Assembly (NCBI GenBank): GCA_016290695.1
Contig: JAEEUX010000029.1
Location: 1 to 15,600, forward strand
Origin: Oscillospiraceae bacterium
GTDB taxonomy: Bacteria > Bacillota > Clostridia > Oscillospirales > Oscillospiraceae
Direction: 5' to 3'
DNA length: 15,600 nucleotides
Shown here in pieces: positions 1 to 7,400 of this stretch (position 1 is the stretch's first letter; each line of letters begins with the position of its first letter). Both the position numbers and the translations under genes were made by a program. Below the pieces are notes generated by a model. It ran no database searches. It had not been told where the DNA came from and saw only the letters and a list, made by a program, of their open reading frames with translations.

Positions 1-2
1 GA

Positions 3-180
3 ATATTCCGTCATATCGTCCAAAAATACTCGGCAATACACAAAGTATTACCTGCGTTTTTTGAACAATCTGACGAAAATCCTGACGGCGCAATCTATGC
101 GCCGGAATTATGCGGTGTTGCCCTAAAAACATTTGCTCATGTCCTGAGTCTATGTTATTATAATCTTCGCAGCCAGACTT
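3..180 (+). CDS. Possible 3' end of an unknown protein (partial)
   Basis: From base 3 a frame stays open for 58 codons and stops at TAG 178-180, ten bases before the next ATG. The C-terminal residues look protein-like (acidic turn SDENPDG, then a hydrophobic stretch ending YYNLRSQT), but I recognise no family. The gene's start lies outside the window. Caution: another forward frame (stop at 124-126) and one reverse frame are also open here, so the choice of frame rests on amino-acid plausibility and on how neatly it ends before trmO. No terminator is visible between the two, so they could be co-transcribed. Confidence 0.35.
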
Positions 181-189
181 AGCAAGAGC

Positions 190-903
190 ATGGAAAGATT
201 ATTGACGGAGCGTGATATTTTGGACTTCGTTTTAAAGCAAATCGCGCACATTGAGAGCGCTTTTAAAACCAAATTCGGCGTTCCGCGTCAGAGCGGCCTT
301 GTGGCATCGCTCCGCGCGCGGGTAGTTTTTGAAAAGGAATACCGCAGCCGCGAGGCCGTCCGCGGGATCGAGGATTTCAGCCACATCTGGATAGTGTGGC
401 AGTTTTCCGAGGCAGTGCGCGATACCTGGTCGCCCACGGTGCGTCCGCCGCGTCTGGGCGGAAACGCGCGCCTCGGCGTTTTTGCAACGCGCTCGCCCTT
501 TCGCCCGAACCCGATCGGCCTGTCGAGCGTGAAGCTCGAGTCCGTCGAATTCGACCCTGCGCTCGGCCCTGTTTTGAACGTCCTCGGCGCCGACCTCATG
601 GACGGCACGCCAATATTCGACATCAAGCCCTATCTGCCGTACACTGACTGCCACGCCGACGCGAGCGGCGGCTTCACAGACTCGACTGAAATGCCTGAGC
701 TGGAACTGGATTTCCCGGAAAACCTGCTTCGCCTTGTGCCGGAAGAAAGCAGGGAAGGGCTCATCGGTGTTCTGAGACAGGACCCGCGCCCGCGCTATAA
801 AAGCGACGGTGACCGCGAGTATGGCTTCGAGTTCGCGGGTCTTGAGGTGAAATTCACTGTGACGGAAGGCGTTGTCCGCGTCATAAGCGTACAAAGCAAA
901 TAA
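190..903 (+). CDS. trmO: tRNA (N6-threonylcarbamoyladenosine(37)-N6)-methyltransferase TrmO
   Basis: TrmO (TsaA/YaeB family) uses S-adenosylmethionine to methylate the t6A at position 37 of ANN-decoding tRNAs, tuning decoding in the cytoplasm. The 237-residue frame carries the family blocks: KFGVPRQSGL near residue 28, RPPRLGG at 86-91, the hallmark FATRSPFRPNPIGLS at 98-112, and DGTPIFDIKPYLPYTD from 138. Length fits the bacterial family. The start is uncertain. ATG 190 has only weak purine-rich sequence before it, whereas TTG 220 is preceded by GGAG at 207-210 with a 9-base spacer and would give an N-terminus (MDFVLKQIAHIES) like that of known TrmO proteins. I keep ATG 190 as the outer limit. 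It converges on the minus-strand gene at 964-1440, with a shared hairpin between them. Confidence 0.93.
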   Translation: MERLLTERDILDFVLKQIAHIESAFKTKFGVPRQSGLVASLRARVVFEKEYRSREAVRGIEDFSHIWIVWQFSEAVRDTWSPTVRPPRLGGNARLGVFATRSPFRPNPIGLSSVKLESVEFDPALGPVLNVLGADLMDGTPIFDIKPYLPYTDCHADASGGFTDSTEMPELELDFPENLLRLVPEESREGLIGVLRQDPRPRYKSDGDREYGFEFAGLEVKFTVTEGVVRVISVQSK

Positions 904-907
904 ACAA

Positions 908-942
908 AAGCCCATGGCAAGCTGCGCGCTTGCCGTGGGCTT
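908..942. terminator. Bidirectional intrinsic terminator between convergent genes
   Basis: Arms 910-922 and 928-940 pair over 13 bp (one G-U), with a 5-base loop; A-T pairs extend the stem to 908/942. On the minus strand the stem is followed by CTTTTGTTTA, a fair U-tract for the 964-1440 gene. The forward tail (TTCGCTATAT) is poorer. It lies immediately after the trmO stop. Confidence 0.75.
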
Positions 943-963
943 CGCTATATATGGCTGCATGCC

Positions 964-1440
964 TCAACGTTTCTCTGCTGAGACGTTCGTTTCATCTTCT
1001 TCGGGCAGCTCAACGGGCTTCTTCGTCCTGTCGACTTCCCACACGAGGCCGTCGAAAATCAGCGCCTTGCCGTTTTGCGCGGTGTACTCCATGGCGGTAA
1101 TCGTCCCGTAAGAATCGACGGTCAGGGACGTGATTTCGCCGGTGGATTCCTCGCCGATGAGTTCATCGAGGGACTTTGCGAGCTGCGGATAATTGGACCT
1201 TATCCTGTCCTCAGTGCTGTAAGTGCCGGAACGGACACCGTCCGCTCCAAGCGCGTGAATATGAGACTGCGCGCCTATGTAGATCTCTCCCGCTTCAACG
1301 AATGCGTCCGCATCCTTCGTCTTGTCCATGTAGCAAAAGAGCGCGCCCGCAAAGGCTGCGGAGATGATAAGAATAATCAAAAACGCGACGAAAAGCGCAG
1401 CGCCGCCTGACTTTTTCTTTTGGACTTTTTCTTCTTTCAT
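964..1440 (-). CDS. Single-pass membrane protein with extracytoplasmic domain, function unknown
   Basis: 158 residues. A very basic N-terminus (KEEKVQKKKSGG) leads into one hydrophobic helix at about residues 13-37, followed by about 120 mostly polar residues outside and an acidic C-terminus. Positive-inside orientation predicts a membrane anchor with an outside domain. The order resembles pilin or pseudopilin precursors: basic leader, one long helix, then an amphipathic stretch (AFVEAGEIYIGAQSHIHAL) and a small beta-rich head with conserved-looking VDSYGTITAMEYT and LVWEVD. The prepilin-peptidase motif (G-F-x-L-x-E) is absent, so I do not call it a pilin. The start is supported by AAGGAG 9 bases upstream of the ATG. 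No partner gene lies beside it; the neighbouring metal-protein operon is separated by its own terminator. Confidence 0.75.
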   Translation of the reverse strand: MKEEKVQKKKSGGAALFVAFLIILIISAAFAGALFCYMDKTKDADAFVEAGEIYIGAQSHIHALGADGVRSGTYSTEDRIRSNYPQLAKSLDELIGEESTGEITSLTVDSYGTITAMEYTAQNGKALIFDGLVWEVDRTKKPVELPEEDETNVSAEKR

Positions 1441-1494
1441 TTTGCAGCGCTCCTTTCTTGTTGGATATAAAATGGGAAAAAACTGTACTTTTTA

Positions 1495-1524
1495 CTTATA
1501 ATTTATATCGTGCAAAATAGTAAA
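1495..1524 (-). promoter_or_regulatory. Possible promoter of the 964-1440 gene
   Basis: Reading the minus strand, TTTACT (1519-1524) and TATAAG (1495-1500) are separated by 18 bases. The match to sigma-A is moderate. It lies between the upstream operon's terminator and the gene, about 55 bases before the ATG. Confidence 0.4.
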
Positions 1525-1544
1525 AACTTGAGCGGGGAGCGCAA

Positions 1545-1583
1545 GAAAAAAGCTTCCTCTGTAAATATTTTTACAGAGGAAGC
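1545..1583 (-). terminator. Intrinsic terminator of the DUF134-NifX operon
   Basis: Arms 1552-1565 and 1570-1583 pair perfectly over 14 bp around a 4-base loop. On the minus strand the stem is followed by a run of six T (1546-1551). It lies about 30 bases past the stop of the 1615-2022 gene. Confidence 0.9.
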
Positions 1584-1614
1584 CGGAAATTTTATTAATC
1601 GCCCGCAATGCGCG

Positions 1615-2022
1615 TCAGCAGCAATGGTCTCCGCAGCTATGGTCATGATGTCCGCAGCCGTGCTCACCGCAATCGCCGTGATGCTCGTCATGATGGTTGC
1701 AAAGCTCGTTGGGGTTATAGACGAGCTTGCCTGCCAAAAGCGCGGAAACGGCGTCGTCAGCGCTGCCGGAGCAGCCTGCGAAAATCCTTATCCCGGCCTC
1801 CCCGAGCGCCTGACGAGCGCCGCCGCCGATACCGCCGCAGATAAGCGTTTCAACGCCGAGATTTTTGAGAAATCCCGCCAGCGCACCGTGCCCGCTGCCG
1901 AGAGTTGCGACGGTCTTCTTGCTCAGAATGCTCTTGCCGTCAGTCTCGTAAACGCGAAACTGCTCGGTGTGGCCGAAATGCTGAAATATTTCTCCGTTTT
2001 CATAGGTTACTGCAATGTTCAT
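1615..2022 (-). CDS. NifX/NifB-type (dinitrogenase Fe-Mo cofactor-like) protein with His/Cys-rich tail
   Basis: 135 residues. Residues 1-105 are a typical NifB/NifX-fold domain: MNIAVTYENG start, the FQHFGHTEQF segment near 13-22, LICGGIGGGARQAL at 60-73 and a C-terminal helix. In nitrogenase organisms this fold carries Fe-S or Fe-Mo cofactor intermediates. Stand-alone copies like this occur widely in non-fixing anaerobes with unknown metal or Fe-S roles, and no nif gene is visible here. Unusual is the tail, residues 108-135, with 9 His and 6 Cys among 28 positions, which should bind transition metals. The gene follows the DUF134 gene with an ATGA overlap (start 2022-2020, upstream stop 2021-2019) and a strong AGGAGG, implying translational coupling. 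DUF134 and NifX-like genes are commonly paired. Role in metal handling is inference. Confidence 0.88.
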   Translation of the reverse strand: MNIAVTYENGEIFQHFGHTEQFRVYETDGKSILSKKTVATLGSGHGALAGFLKNLGVETLICGGIGGGARQALGEAGIRIFAGCSGSADDAVSALLAGKLVYNPNELCNHHDEHHGDCGEHGCGHHDHSCGDHCC

Positions 2023-2393
2023 TTTAAAATGTCCTCCTGATGGTTGTTATTCCTGCGGCATACTCCGCAGCACTGGCACTTGTGGCCCGGTTTGTTTTCT
2101 TCGCAGAGAATGTAATCTCCTCCGCTTATTCGAAGCTCGCGCCCGATAACGAGGCATTGAGCGAGTTTTTTTCGCGCGCTGTTATAAATGGCCTGTGCCG
2201 TCGTCCGCGCGACGTTCATCTGCGCGGCGCACTCCTCCTGCGTCAGGCCTTCAAGGTCGATGAGTCGAATCGTTTCAAATTCGTCGAGCGTCATAACCGT
2301 GGCGTCGTGCGCCGAGGCGCGCACGCCTATTGGCGCGAAGCCATCGCAGCGGGGCATGGAGCACACGCGCCGCCTTTTGCATGGACGAGGCAT
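2019..2393 (-). CDS. DUF134 (UPF0251) family DNA-binding protein, probable regulator of the operon
   Basis: 124 residues, the usual size for DUF134. The N-terminus has the family's R-P-x-K-x-R pattern and M-P x F-x-P segment; residues 35-85 hold a sigma-region-4-like helix-turn-helix (LDEFETIRLIDLEGLTQEE, then VARTTAQAIYNSARKKLA). There are ten Cys, at 5, 11, 16, 55, 80, 97, 106, 108, 109 and 112; the final cluster (C-Q-C-C-G-V-C) suggests metal or redox sensing, which is inference. It is the first gene of a two-gene operon with the NifX-like protein. The ATG at 2393 follows a GAAAGAGGGG ribosome site. The promoter upstream is flanked by two related palindromes, so autoregulation is likely. 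Confidence 0.87.
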   Translation of the reverse strand: MPRPCKRRRVCSMPRCDGFAPIGVRASAHDATVMTLDEFETIRLIDLEGLTQEECAAQMNVARTTAQAIYNSARKKLAQCLVIGRELRISGGDYILCEENKPGHKCQCCGVCRRNNNHQEDILK

Positions 2394-2431
2394 TTGTCAA
2401 CCCCTCTTTCCGGCGAAGCCCACTTGAATTT

Positions 2432-2445
2432 ATGGCATATGCCAT
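2432..2445. promoter_or_regulatory. Operator-like palindrome, downstream of transcription start
   Basis: ATGGCATATGCCAT is a perfect 14-bp palindrome. It lies about +5 to +18 from the predicted start of the DUF134 operon. Its core GGCATATG(C/T)C recurs in the palindrome over the -35 box, centres 40 bp apart (about four helix turns). Confidence 0.7.
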
Positions 2446-2456
2446 TTACTAAGCAC

Positions 2457-2485
2457 AGTATAGCACGGTTATTGGCATATGTCAA
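2457..2485 (-). promoter_or_regulatory. Sigma-A promoter of the DUF134-NifX operon
   Basis: On the minus strand a perfect TTGACA (2480-2485) and TATACT (2457-2462) are exactly 17 bases apart. Transcription should begin near 2450, leaving a leader of about 57 bases. Both sides are occupied by palindromes. Confidence 0.88.
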
Positions 2486-2490
2486 TAACC
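2467..2490. promoter_or_regulatory. Operator-like palindrome overlapping the -35 box
   Basis: A 24-bp inverted repeat with 11 of 12 pairs matching: outer GGTTATTG arms around the CATATG centre. It covers the -35 element of the DUF134 operon. It shares its core with the 2432-2445 palindrome, as expected for one dimeric repressor binding twice. Confidence 0.72.
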
Positions 2491-2628
2491 CTCTGCCGAT
2501 TATGTTATGATTGTTATATTTACCTAATCTGCCCGTAATATCCGCAAAGATTCCGTCATAAAAAGAATTAGAAATACTGAAATGACCATAATTTTATAAG
2601 TATCTATGACGAAACTTGGCGCATTTTC

Positions 2629-2657
2629 TTGACATAGGCAGGGGCAAAGTGTAAAAT
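2629..2657 (+). promoter_or_regulatory. Sigma-A promoter of the methyltransferase gene
   Basis: TTGACA (2629-2634), 17-base spacer, TAAAAT (2652-2657). The predicted start is near 2664, leaving a leader of about 127 bases before the chosen ATG at 2791. Confidence 0.82.
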
Positions 2658-2677
2658 AAGATAGACTGAAAATTAAT

Positions 2678-2766
2678 GCGCGGCAGGCATTAGCGCGTAA
2701 TGGCGGGGCTGTATTCCGTCCCGCACGTATAAGGAGCACGAAGGCTTCTGCCGCCGCTATTTTTTC
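2678..2766 (+). ncRNA. Folded leader RNA (unassigned riboswitch- or attenuator-like structure)
   Basis: Three helices are visible by eye. P1 pairs 2678-2686 with 2748-2757 (nine pairs, one bulged C at 2754). P2 is CATTA/TAATG (2688-2692 with 2698-2702). P3 is GCGGGG/TCCCGC (2703-2708 with 2719-2724). P2 and P3 abut with no gap, so they may stack. A 23-base joiner (2725-2747) containing AAGGAG leads back to P1. P1 is followed at once by TATTTTTT, so closing P1 could end transcription before the gene. It has no match to the classes I know (cobalamin, SAM, SAH, THF, ZTP, fluoride, guanidine). The function is inferred from structure only. Confidence 0.5.
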
Positions 2767-2790
2767 AATATGAAAGCGAGGAAATGCAGA

Positions 2791-3915
2791 ATGATTCCTA
2801 AGTTTGACCCCAAAGAGCTTGATTTAGTTGATGTACCCGGCTTCGGCGGAATGCCCATGAAGTCCTTCAGCTATCCGCTCAACAAGCATGACCACGGCGT
2901 TGCCACCTTCCAGAAGAAGCCCTGGTGGCAGATGATGCAGGCAGTCGACGCCCAGATTTTCACCCCGAGCATCATTCCCGATAACGTAGCCCGCGGCTTC
3001 GTTTTCGAGGCTGCCCCCTTCGACGCGAATACTCAGGGCGGCGGCCCCGATATGTTCGGCGTAGAGTGGGAGTACATCAAGACCGTCGGCGGCTCCATGG
3101 TTCGTCCGGGCCAGCCCTTCCTTGACGATATTTCCGAGTGGCGCGAGAAGATCGTCTGGCCGGATATTGACAAGTGGGACTGGGAAGGCTCCGCGAAGCT
3201 CAATAACGATACCTTCCTTAAGAAGGAAAACTTCAACCAGATGTGGTTCCAGACCGGCTTCTTTGAGCGTCTTATCGCTCTCATGGAGTTCGAGGGCGCG
3301 GCAATGGCTCTCTTTGACGAGGATTCCCAGGAGGATGTTCACGCCTTCTTCGAGAAGCTGACTGACCTCTACCTCAAGATTTTCGAGCGCATCTGCGATA
3401 CTTACCCGAACGTCGACGCCTTCTTCATCCATGACGACTGGGGTTCTCAGAAGGAGACCTTCTTCGCTCCGGCTCTTGCCGAGAAGATGATCGTTCCTTA
3501 TATGCGCAAGGTCACCGATTATCTCCATTCTCGCGGCAAGTTCTGCGAGCTCCATTCCTGCGGCAACAACTACAAGCAGGTTCCCAACTACATCAAGGCA
3601 GGTTGGGATGCATGGGCTCCCCAGCTCATGAACGACAGCTACAAGATCTACGACGATTTCGGCGACAAGATCCTTATCGCTACCTTCCCGCAGAACATTC
3701 CCGAGGACATCATGGCCCTCCAGACCACCGAGGAGCGCGGCGCAGCCTTCGCCAAGCTTCCTGAGGAGGAGCAGCGCCGCATCGCCCGCGAGTATGCCGA
3801 CCGCGTATGCCAGCCCGGCAAGCCCAGCTTCTATAACTTCTATGCCGCTCACTGGCTCACTCCCGCCTTCCGCGAGGAACTCTATAAGCAGTCCAGAATT
3901 AATTACAGCAAGTAA
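2791..3915 (+). CDS. Uroporphyrinogen decarboxylase (URO-D) family methyltransferase-like protein
   Basis: 374 residues from ATG 2791. The fold family covers uroporphyrinogen decarboxylase and the zinc-dependent corrinoid methyltransferases (MtaA, MtbA, CmuA), which move methyl groups between a corrinoid protein and a thiol acceptor. Visible here: DDW at a strand end (FFIHDDWGSQ), the zinc-type H-x-C motif in ELHSCGNN (His255, Cys257), and Cys340 (VCQPGKPSFYNFY) as a possible third ligand. The zinc motif points to the methyltransferase side rather than heme synthesis. No corrinoid protein or MtaB partner lies nearby, so substrate is unknown; O-demethylation is one possibility. I prefer ATG 2791, preceded by GAGGAA at 2778-2783, over ATG 2770, which has no ribosome site. 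It is monocistronic, with its own promoter, folded leader and terminator. Confidence 0.85.
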   Translation: MIPKFDPKELDLVDVPGFGGMPMKSFSYPLNKHDHGVATFQKKPWWQMMQAVDAQIFTPSIIPDNVARGFVFEAAPFDANTQGGGPDMFGVEWEYIKTVGGSMVRPGQPFLDDISEWREKIVWPDIDKWDWEGSAKLNNDTFLKKENFNQMWFQTGFFERLIALMEFEGAAMALFDEDSQEDVHAFFEKLTDLYLKIFERICDTYPNVDAFFIHDDWGSQKETFFAPALAEKMIVPYMRKVTDYLHSRGKFCELHSCGNNYKQVPNYIKAGWDAWAPQLMNDSYKIYDDFGDKILIATFPQNIPEDIMALQTTEERGAAFAKLPEEEQRRIAREYADRVCQPGKPSFYNFYAAHWLTPAFREELYKQSRINYSK

Positions 3916-3957
3916 TTCGGACCCGACAGGGAATAGACAGTATAATATTATAATGAT

Positions 3958-3990
3958 AAACCGGCTCTTTGGAAACAAAGAGTCGGTTTT
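3958..3990 (+). terminator. Intrinsic terminator of the methyltransferase gene
   Basis: Arms 3958-3971 and 3976-3989 pair over 14 bp with one G-U and a GAAA loop, ending in TTTT (3987-3990). Confidence 0.9.
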
Positions 3991-4058
3991 CAGTTTGCCG
4001 ACAAAGTATTTATCTACAAGCTGCTACAAGTTTTTGAAACACAACGCGAAGCGTATTT

Positions 4059-4103
4059 CGCTCCTCTTGGATAGGGGAGCTGTCGCCGGAGGCGACTGAG
4101 AGG
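4059..4103. repeat. Small folded intergenic repeat, copy 1
   Basis: Two hairpins in tandem: 4061-4067 with 4073-4079, then GTCGCC-GGA-GGCGAC (4082-4096), followed by TGAGAG. An outer CCTCT/AGAGG pairing (4063-4067 with 4099-4103) is an alternative fold. It has the same order and spacing as copy 2 at 12169-12216: GGGGAGCT, a 6-3-6 hairpin, then TGAGAG. It sits in non-coding DNA after a terminator. I recall similar short sequences scattered through gut Clostridia genomes, which I cannot check here. Confidence 0.7.
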
Positions 4104-4311
4104 TCGAGGGTAACGACTAGTATGCACCACTATGGTTTGCCAGCAAAAAACCTTTCACAACTAAATAGCTTTTCTTCTTTTTTCCATGTTAGTATTCCAT
4201 TCATAAATACTGACAGTTATTACACAAGCCGGCATCACAATTGCATGTTATGAATCATAATAAACATTAGAAAAACCGCATCATGAAAACACACTGACAA
4301 GAAATAAATGG
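4104..4311. other. AT-rich intergenic DNA, nothing recognised
   Basis: About 200 bases between repeat copy 1 and the promoter of the SLH protein. All frames are broken by stops, and I see no hairpin with a T-run, tRNA or leftover of a known gene. Confidence 0.6.
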
Positions 4312-4340
4312 TTACAATTAGATACAAAACATGCTAATAT
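4312..4340 (+). promoter_or_regulatory. Probable promoter of the SLH metallophosphoesterase gene
   Basis: TTACAA (4312-4317), 17-base spacer, TAATAT (4335-4340), with TG at 4332-4333 giving an extended -10. The predicted leader is about 147 bases. GCTAATAT over the -10 (4333-4340) has an exact inverted copy at 4387-4394 inside the leader. Confidence 0.62.
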
Positions 4341-4439
4341 CTCGATTGTATATAGTAAATAAATAATAACTTAAAACATCTATCGTATATTAGCGAATCA
4401 GCCAAAAATGAATTGAAATTCCGGCAAAATAAATATATT

Positions 4440-4477
4440 ATTAATTTAATCGCAAATAAATTGCGAAGAAAATTAAT
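4440..4477 (+). promoter_or_regulatory. Leader stem-loop directly before the ribosome binding site
   Basis: ATTAATTT (4440-4447) pairs with 4470-4477, then a small internal loop, then TCGCAA (4450-4455) pairs with TTGCGA (4461-4466) around a 5-base loop. The AAAGGATGG ribosome site begins one base after the stem. It may stabilise the mRNA or gate translation. It also argues that this stretch is leader, not coding. Confidence 0.6.
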
Positions 4478-4493
4478 AAAAGGATGGAATGAA

Positions 4494-7400
4494 ATGAAGA
4501 AACAAAACAAGCTATTGGCATTTCTGCTCGTTTTCGCTCTGCTGTTCTCGCTGATGGGCAACGCAGCCCTCGCGGTTGCGCCCGAAGAGCAATACTTGCA
4601 GACGCAAGAATCGGCATCGACGCCGACGGATATCACGACGCCGACTAACCTTGCGAATCCTAAGTTTCTCGACAAAGATCATGTGTATATCACCATCTAT
4701 ACGGACAACGGCGTTGCCAAAGGCCGTTCCGGAAATGATATACTCGAGTATCCGATTTATGCACTTGATGAAAACGGCGATCCTTTAGCATTAACTGCCA
4801 GCGATCTTCTTTGCCGCGTTCATGAAAATGAATTTCATAACATTTTAAATGGAAAAGGCTCTAATGTTAACACCAATGGAGCCGGTGCCTTTACTTGGAT
4901 ATGGGGAAAAGAAGTAACTTCATTTTTATATACATTTGGTGGAAAGAAGCTTTCAACTGCAGACGTATACGGGAGTAATAGTTATTATATAAATATTGGC
5001 AGCGGTCTAACAAGCGCTATTGCTCCGATGGATTATTCCATAATTACCGGTCAATCCCTTGAAATGACTGCTAATTATTGGACTGAAGAGGGCATTATTC
5101 AGCCCTTCGACAACGCTGACGTTTACGTCGGTGAGACGATTGCTTCCGCAACGAAGGTAACTACCACTGCCGCCAATGGATCTTTCTTCGTGAATTTCCC
5201 GAACGAAGGCAGATTCTACGTCATAGTGAAAAACAAGGACAATAGCAGAAATGTACATGACGCAATCTGCTCCGTCGTTGCGAACGCAGCTCCTGTCGCT
5301 GCGCCGTATAACACCTTCACTAAGACCGATTCCATTAAGCAGGGCGACCTTTACTTAGTCGTCGCAAAGGACACCAGCGGCAAGGCTTATGCCTTCTCCT
5401 ATGATTCCGGCCTTTGCGCCAAAGAGGTAACTATAAGCGGCAATACGATCACCACGGAAGACAATACCACAAAATGGTATGCAAGACCTAACGACACCTT
5501 CCAGACCTACCTTTCTGATGGCGAAGATGTTACCGACGTTTTCGTATATGCCGGTTCTCAGGGCCTTATGACCTTCTCGACCGGACGAGTATTTGCATAT
5601 CAGAATGGAATAATCAAGCTTCATACCAAGTTCTTCCTCACCTTTGACGGAGAGAAGTTTGGACAGACCCAAACCGCTGACGAAGCGTGCCAGGTTGAAC
5701 TCTATGCTATCGACCTTCCCGGCAACTATGACCGCGTAGAGTTCCTGCCCGACGGCACGAATAACAAGCCCGTATCTCGCGACGCCGTCAAGAGCAATGG
5801 AAATGGAAAATACACACTCGCGTTCGTCTCCGATACGCATCACGCCATTGATTATGATCAGATCAACCTTGAAAAGTGGCTTGAAGCTGTCGAAGAAGAA
5901 AACGACATAGATTACATTGACGCTATGGGCTTCTGCGGAGATATGGGCAGCGCCTATTCCTCCACCAATGAGATTTATTGGCAAAACGTCGGCTCCAAGA
6001 CTCCCGGTAATGTTCAGAGTGTCCTTGCATATATGGATCAGTATCAGGACAGAAGCCGCGACGCTGTCAACGGAAAAATCGGAACTGTTATCTACACCTT
6101 CGGTAACCATGAGTGGTATCCGCAGGCCGGCGGCGACTTCATGCATAATTACGGCGTGAACGAGACCGATTACAGCACCGGCGAAAAGGGCACTAACGAA
6201 GTTATTGACCGCTTCTACCGCGTCGGCAAGGCAATGGAAACCGATAAGTACATTATTTATTGCCTCGGCGCAGGCGGAATATCCGCTCAGCTTAATTCCG
6301 GCTACAGCGAAGAAGACATTGATTCTATCGATAATTATCTCGCTACCGCTCCGGACGATAAGCCTATATTCGTTCTCGTTCACTTCCCGCTTCACATTTG
6401 GGGCGACCGCTTCTGCGTAAACTCCGATAAGGTCGTTAATGTTCTGAACAGGTATGCTGATCAGGGTAAGAACATTGTAGTCCTTTGGGGCCACAATCAT
6501 TCTGACTTTGACGAGAACTATGATGCTGTTGTCCGTCCCGGCGATAAGATAGTGTTGGACAAAGACAGCAAGACTAAAGAAGACATAACGACGACTGTTA
6601 ATTTCACCTACCTCTCTGCAGGCTGCATCTCTGACTCTGAGTATTCCGGAGCCGACGGCGGCAGCGCATGGGTTCAGGGCAAGGGCGTTATCGTCACCTT
6701 CGACGATAACTGGAGCAGCACGAACCATAACGCCAACATGAAGTTCACTTATTATACGATGGACGGCAAAGCCATTGAAGAAGGCGGCCCCTACCTCGTC
6801 AGCTTCCGTGACGGCGTATATTACAACAAGCTCAAGCAGGTCTATGTCGAGCCCGGTAAGTCCGTAACGCCTCCCGAGGCCCCCGCGAGAGTAAATTACA
6901 CCTTCGATAAATGGGATACCGACCTCAGCTCCATCAACCGCCACAGCCTCGTTACCGCAAATTACACCTACGATTCCAAGCTCGATAAGAACTATGTTTA
7001 CTTCACCGTAACAAACGCGCAGGGCGTGGTAGTAAAAGGCAAAAACGGCAATAGCGTTCTTATGTATAAGATTCCTTATACCAAGGACATGACGGCTCTT
7101 GACGCCGTAAAGGCCCTGCACGACGCTGAGTACGCTTACAATCCCGGCGAATCCGCAAATAATGTTTATGCCGATCCAGACCAGCACGGTGCTCTTAGCT
7201 GGGTATGGGGCTTTAAACCCAACAACGGCGCATGGGTATTCGGCGCAGGCAGTTCTAACGGCTATGTCGCCGCTACCGATAAGGTTCAGCCCGGCGAAAG
7301 CTATTATATTGCTCTGTATAATAAAACCGACACCACAAACGATGCAGGTGAAGTTACAGAGAAGGGCGACTATTTAGCGACAAGCTATCTCGCGCCCTAT

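Noticed and set aside
1615..2022. Evidence for nitrogen fixation
   Set aside because: The NifX-like domain alone is common in non-fixing anaerobes; no nifHDK, nifB or related gene is present in the window.
2703..2757. Cobalamin riboswitch in the methyltransferase leader
   Set aside because: A stretch around CCGTCCCGCACGTA recalls part of the cobalamin core, but the leader is far too short, and the B12 box and the remaining helices are missing.
2824..3978. 384-codon open frame on the minus strand opposite the methyltransferase
   Set aside because: It mirrors a clear family gene, runs through that gene's terminator, has no ribosome site, and its leucine/valine-heavy composition is what a GC-rich third position gives in antisense.
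5355..7187. 610-codon open frame on the minus strand inside the SLH gene
   Set aside because: Antisense shadow of the metallophosphoesterase region. No recognisable domain and no start signals; the plus-strand frame holds every catalytic motif.
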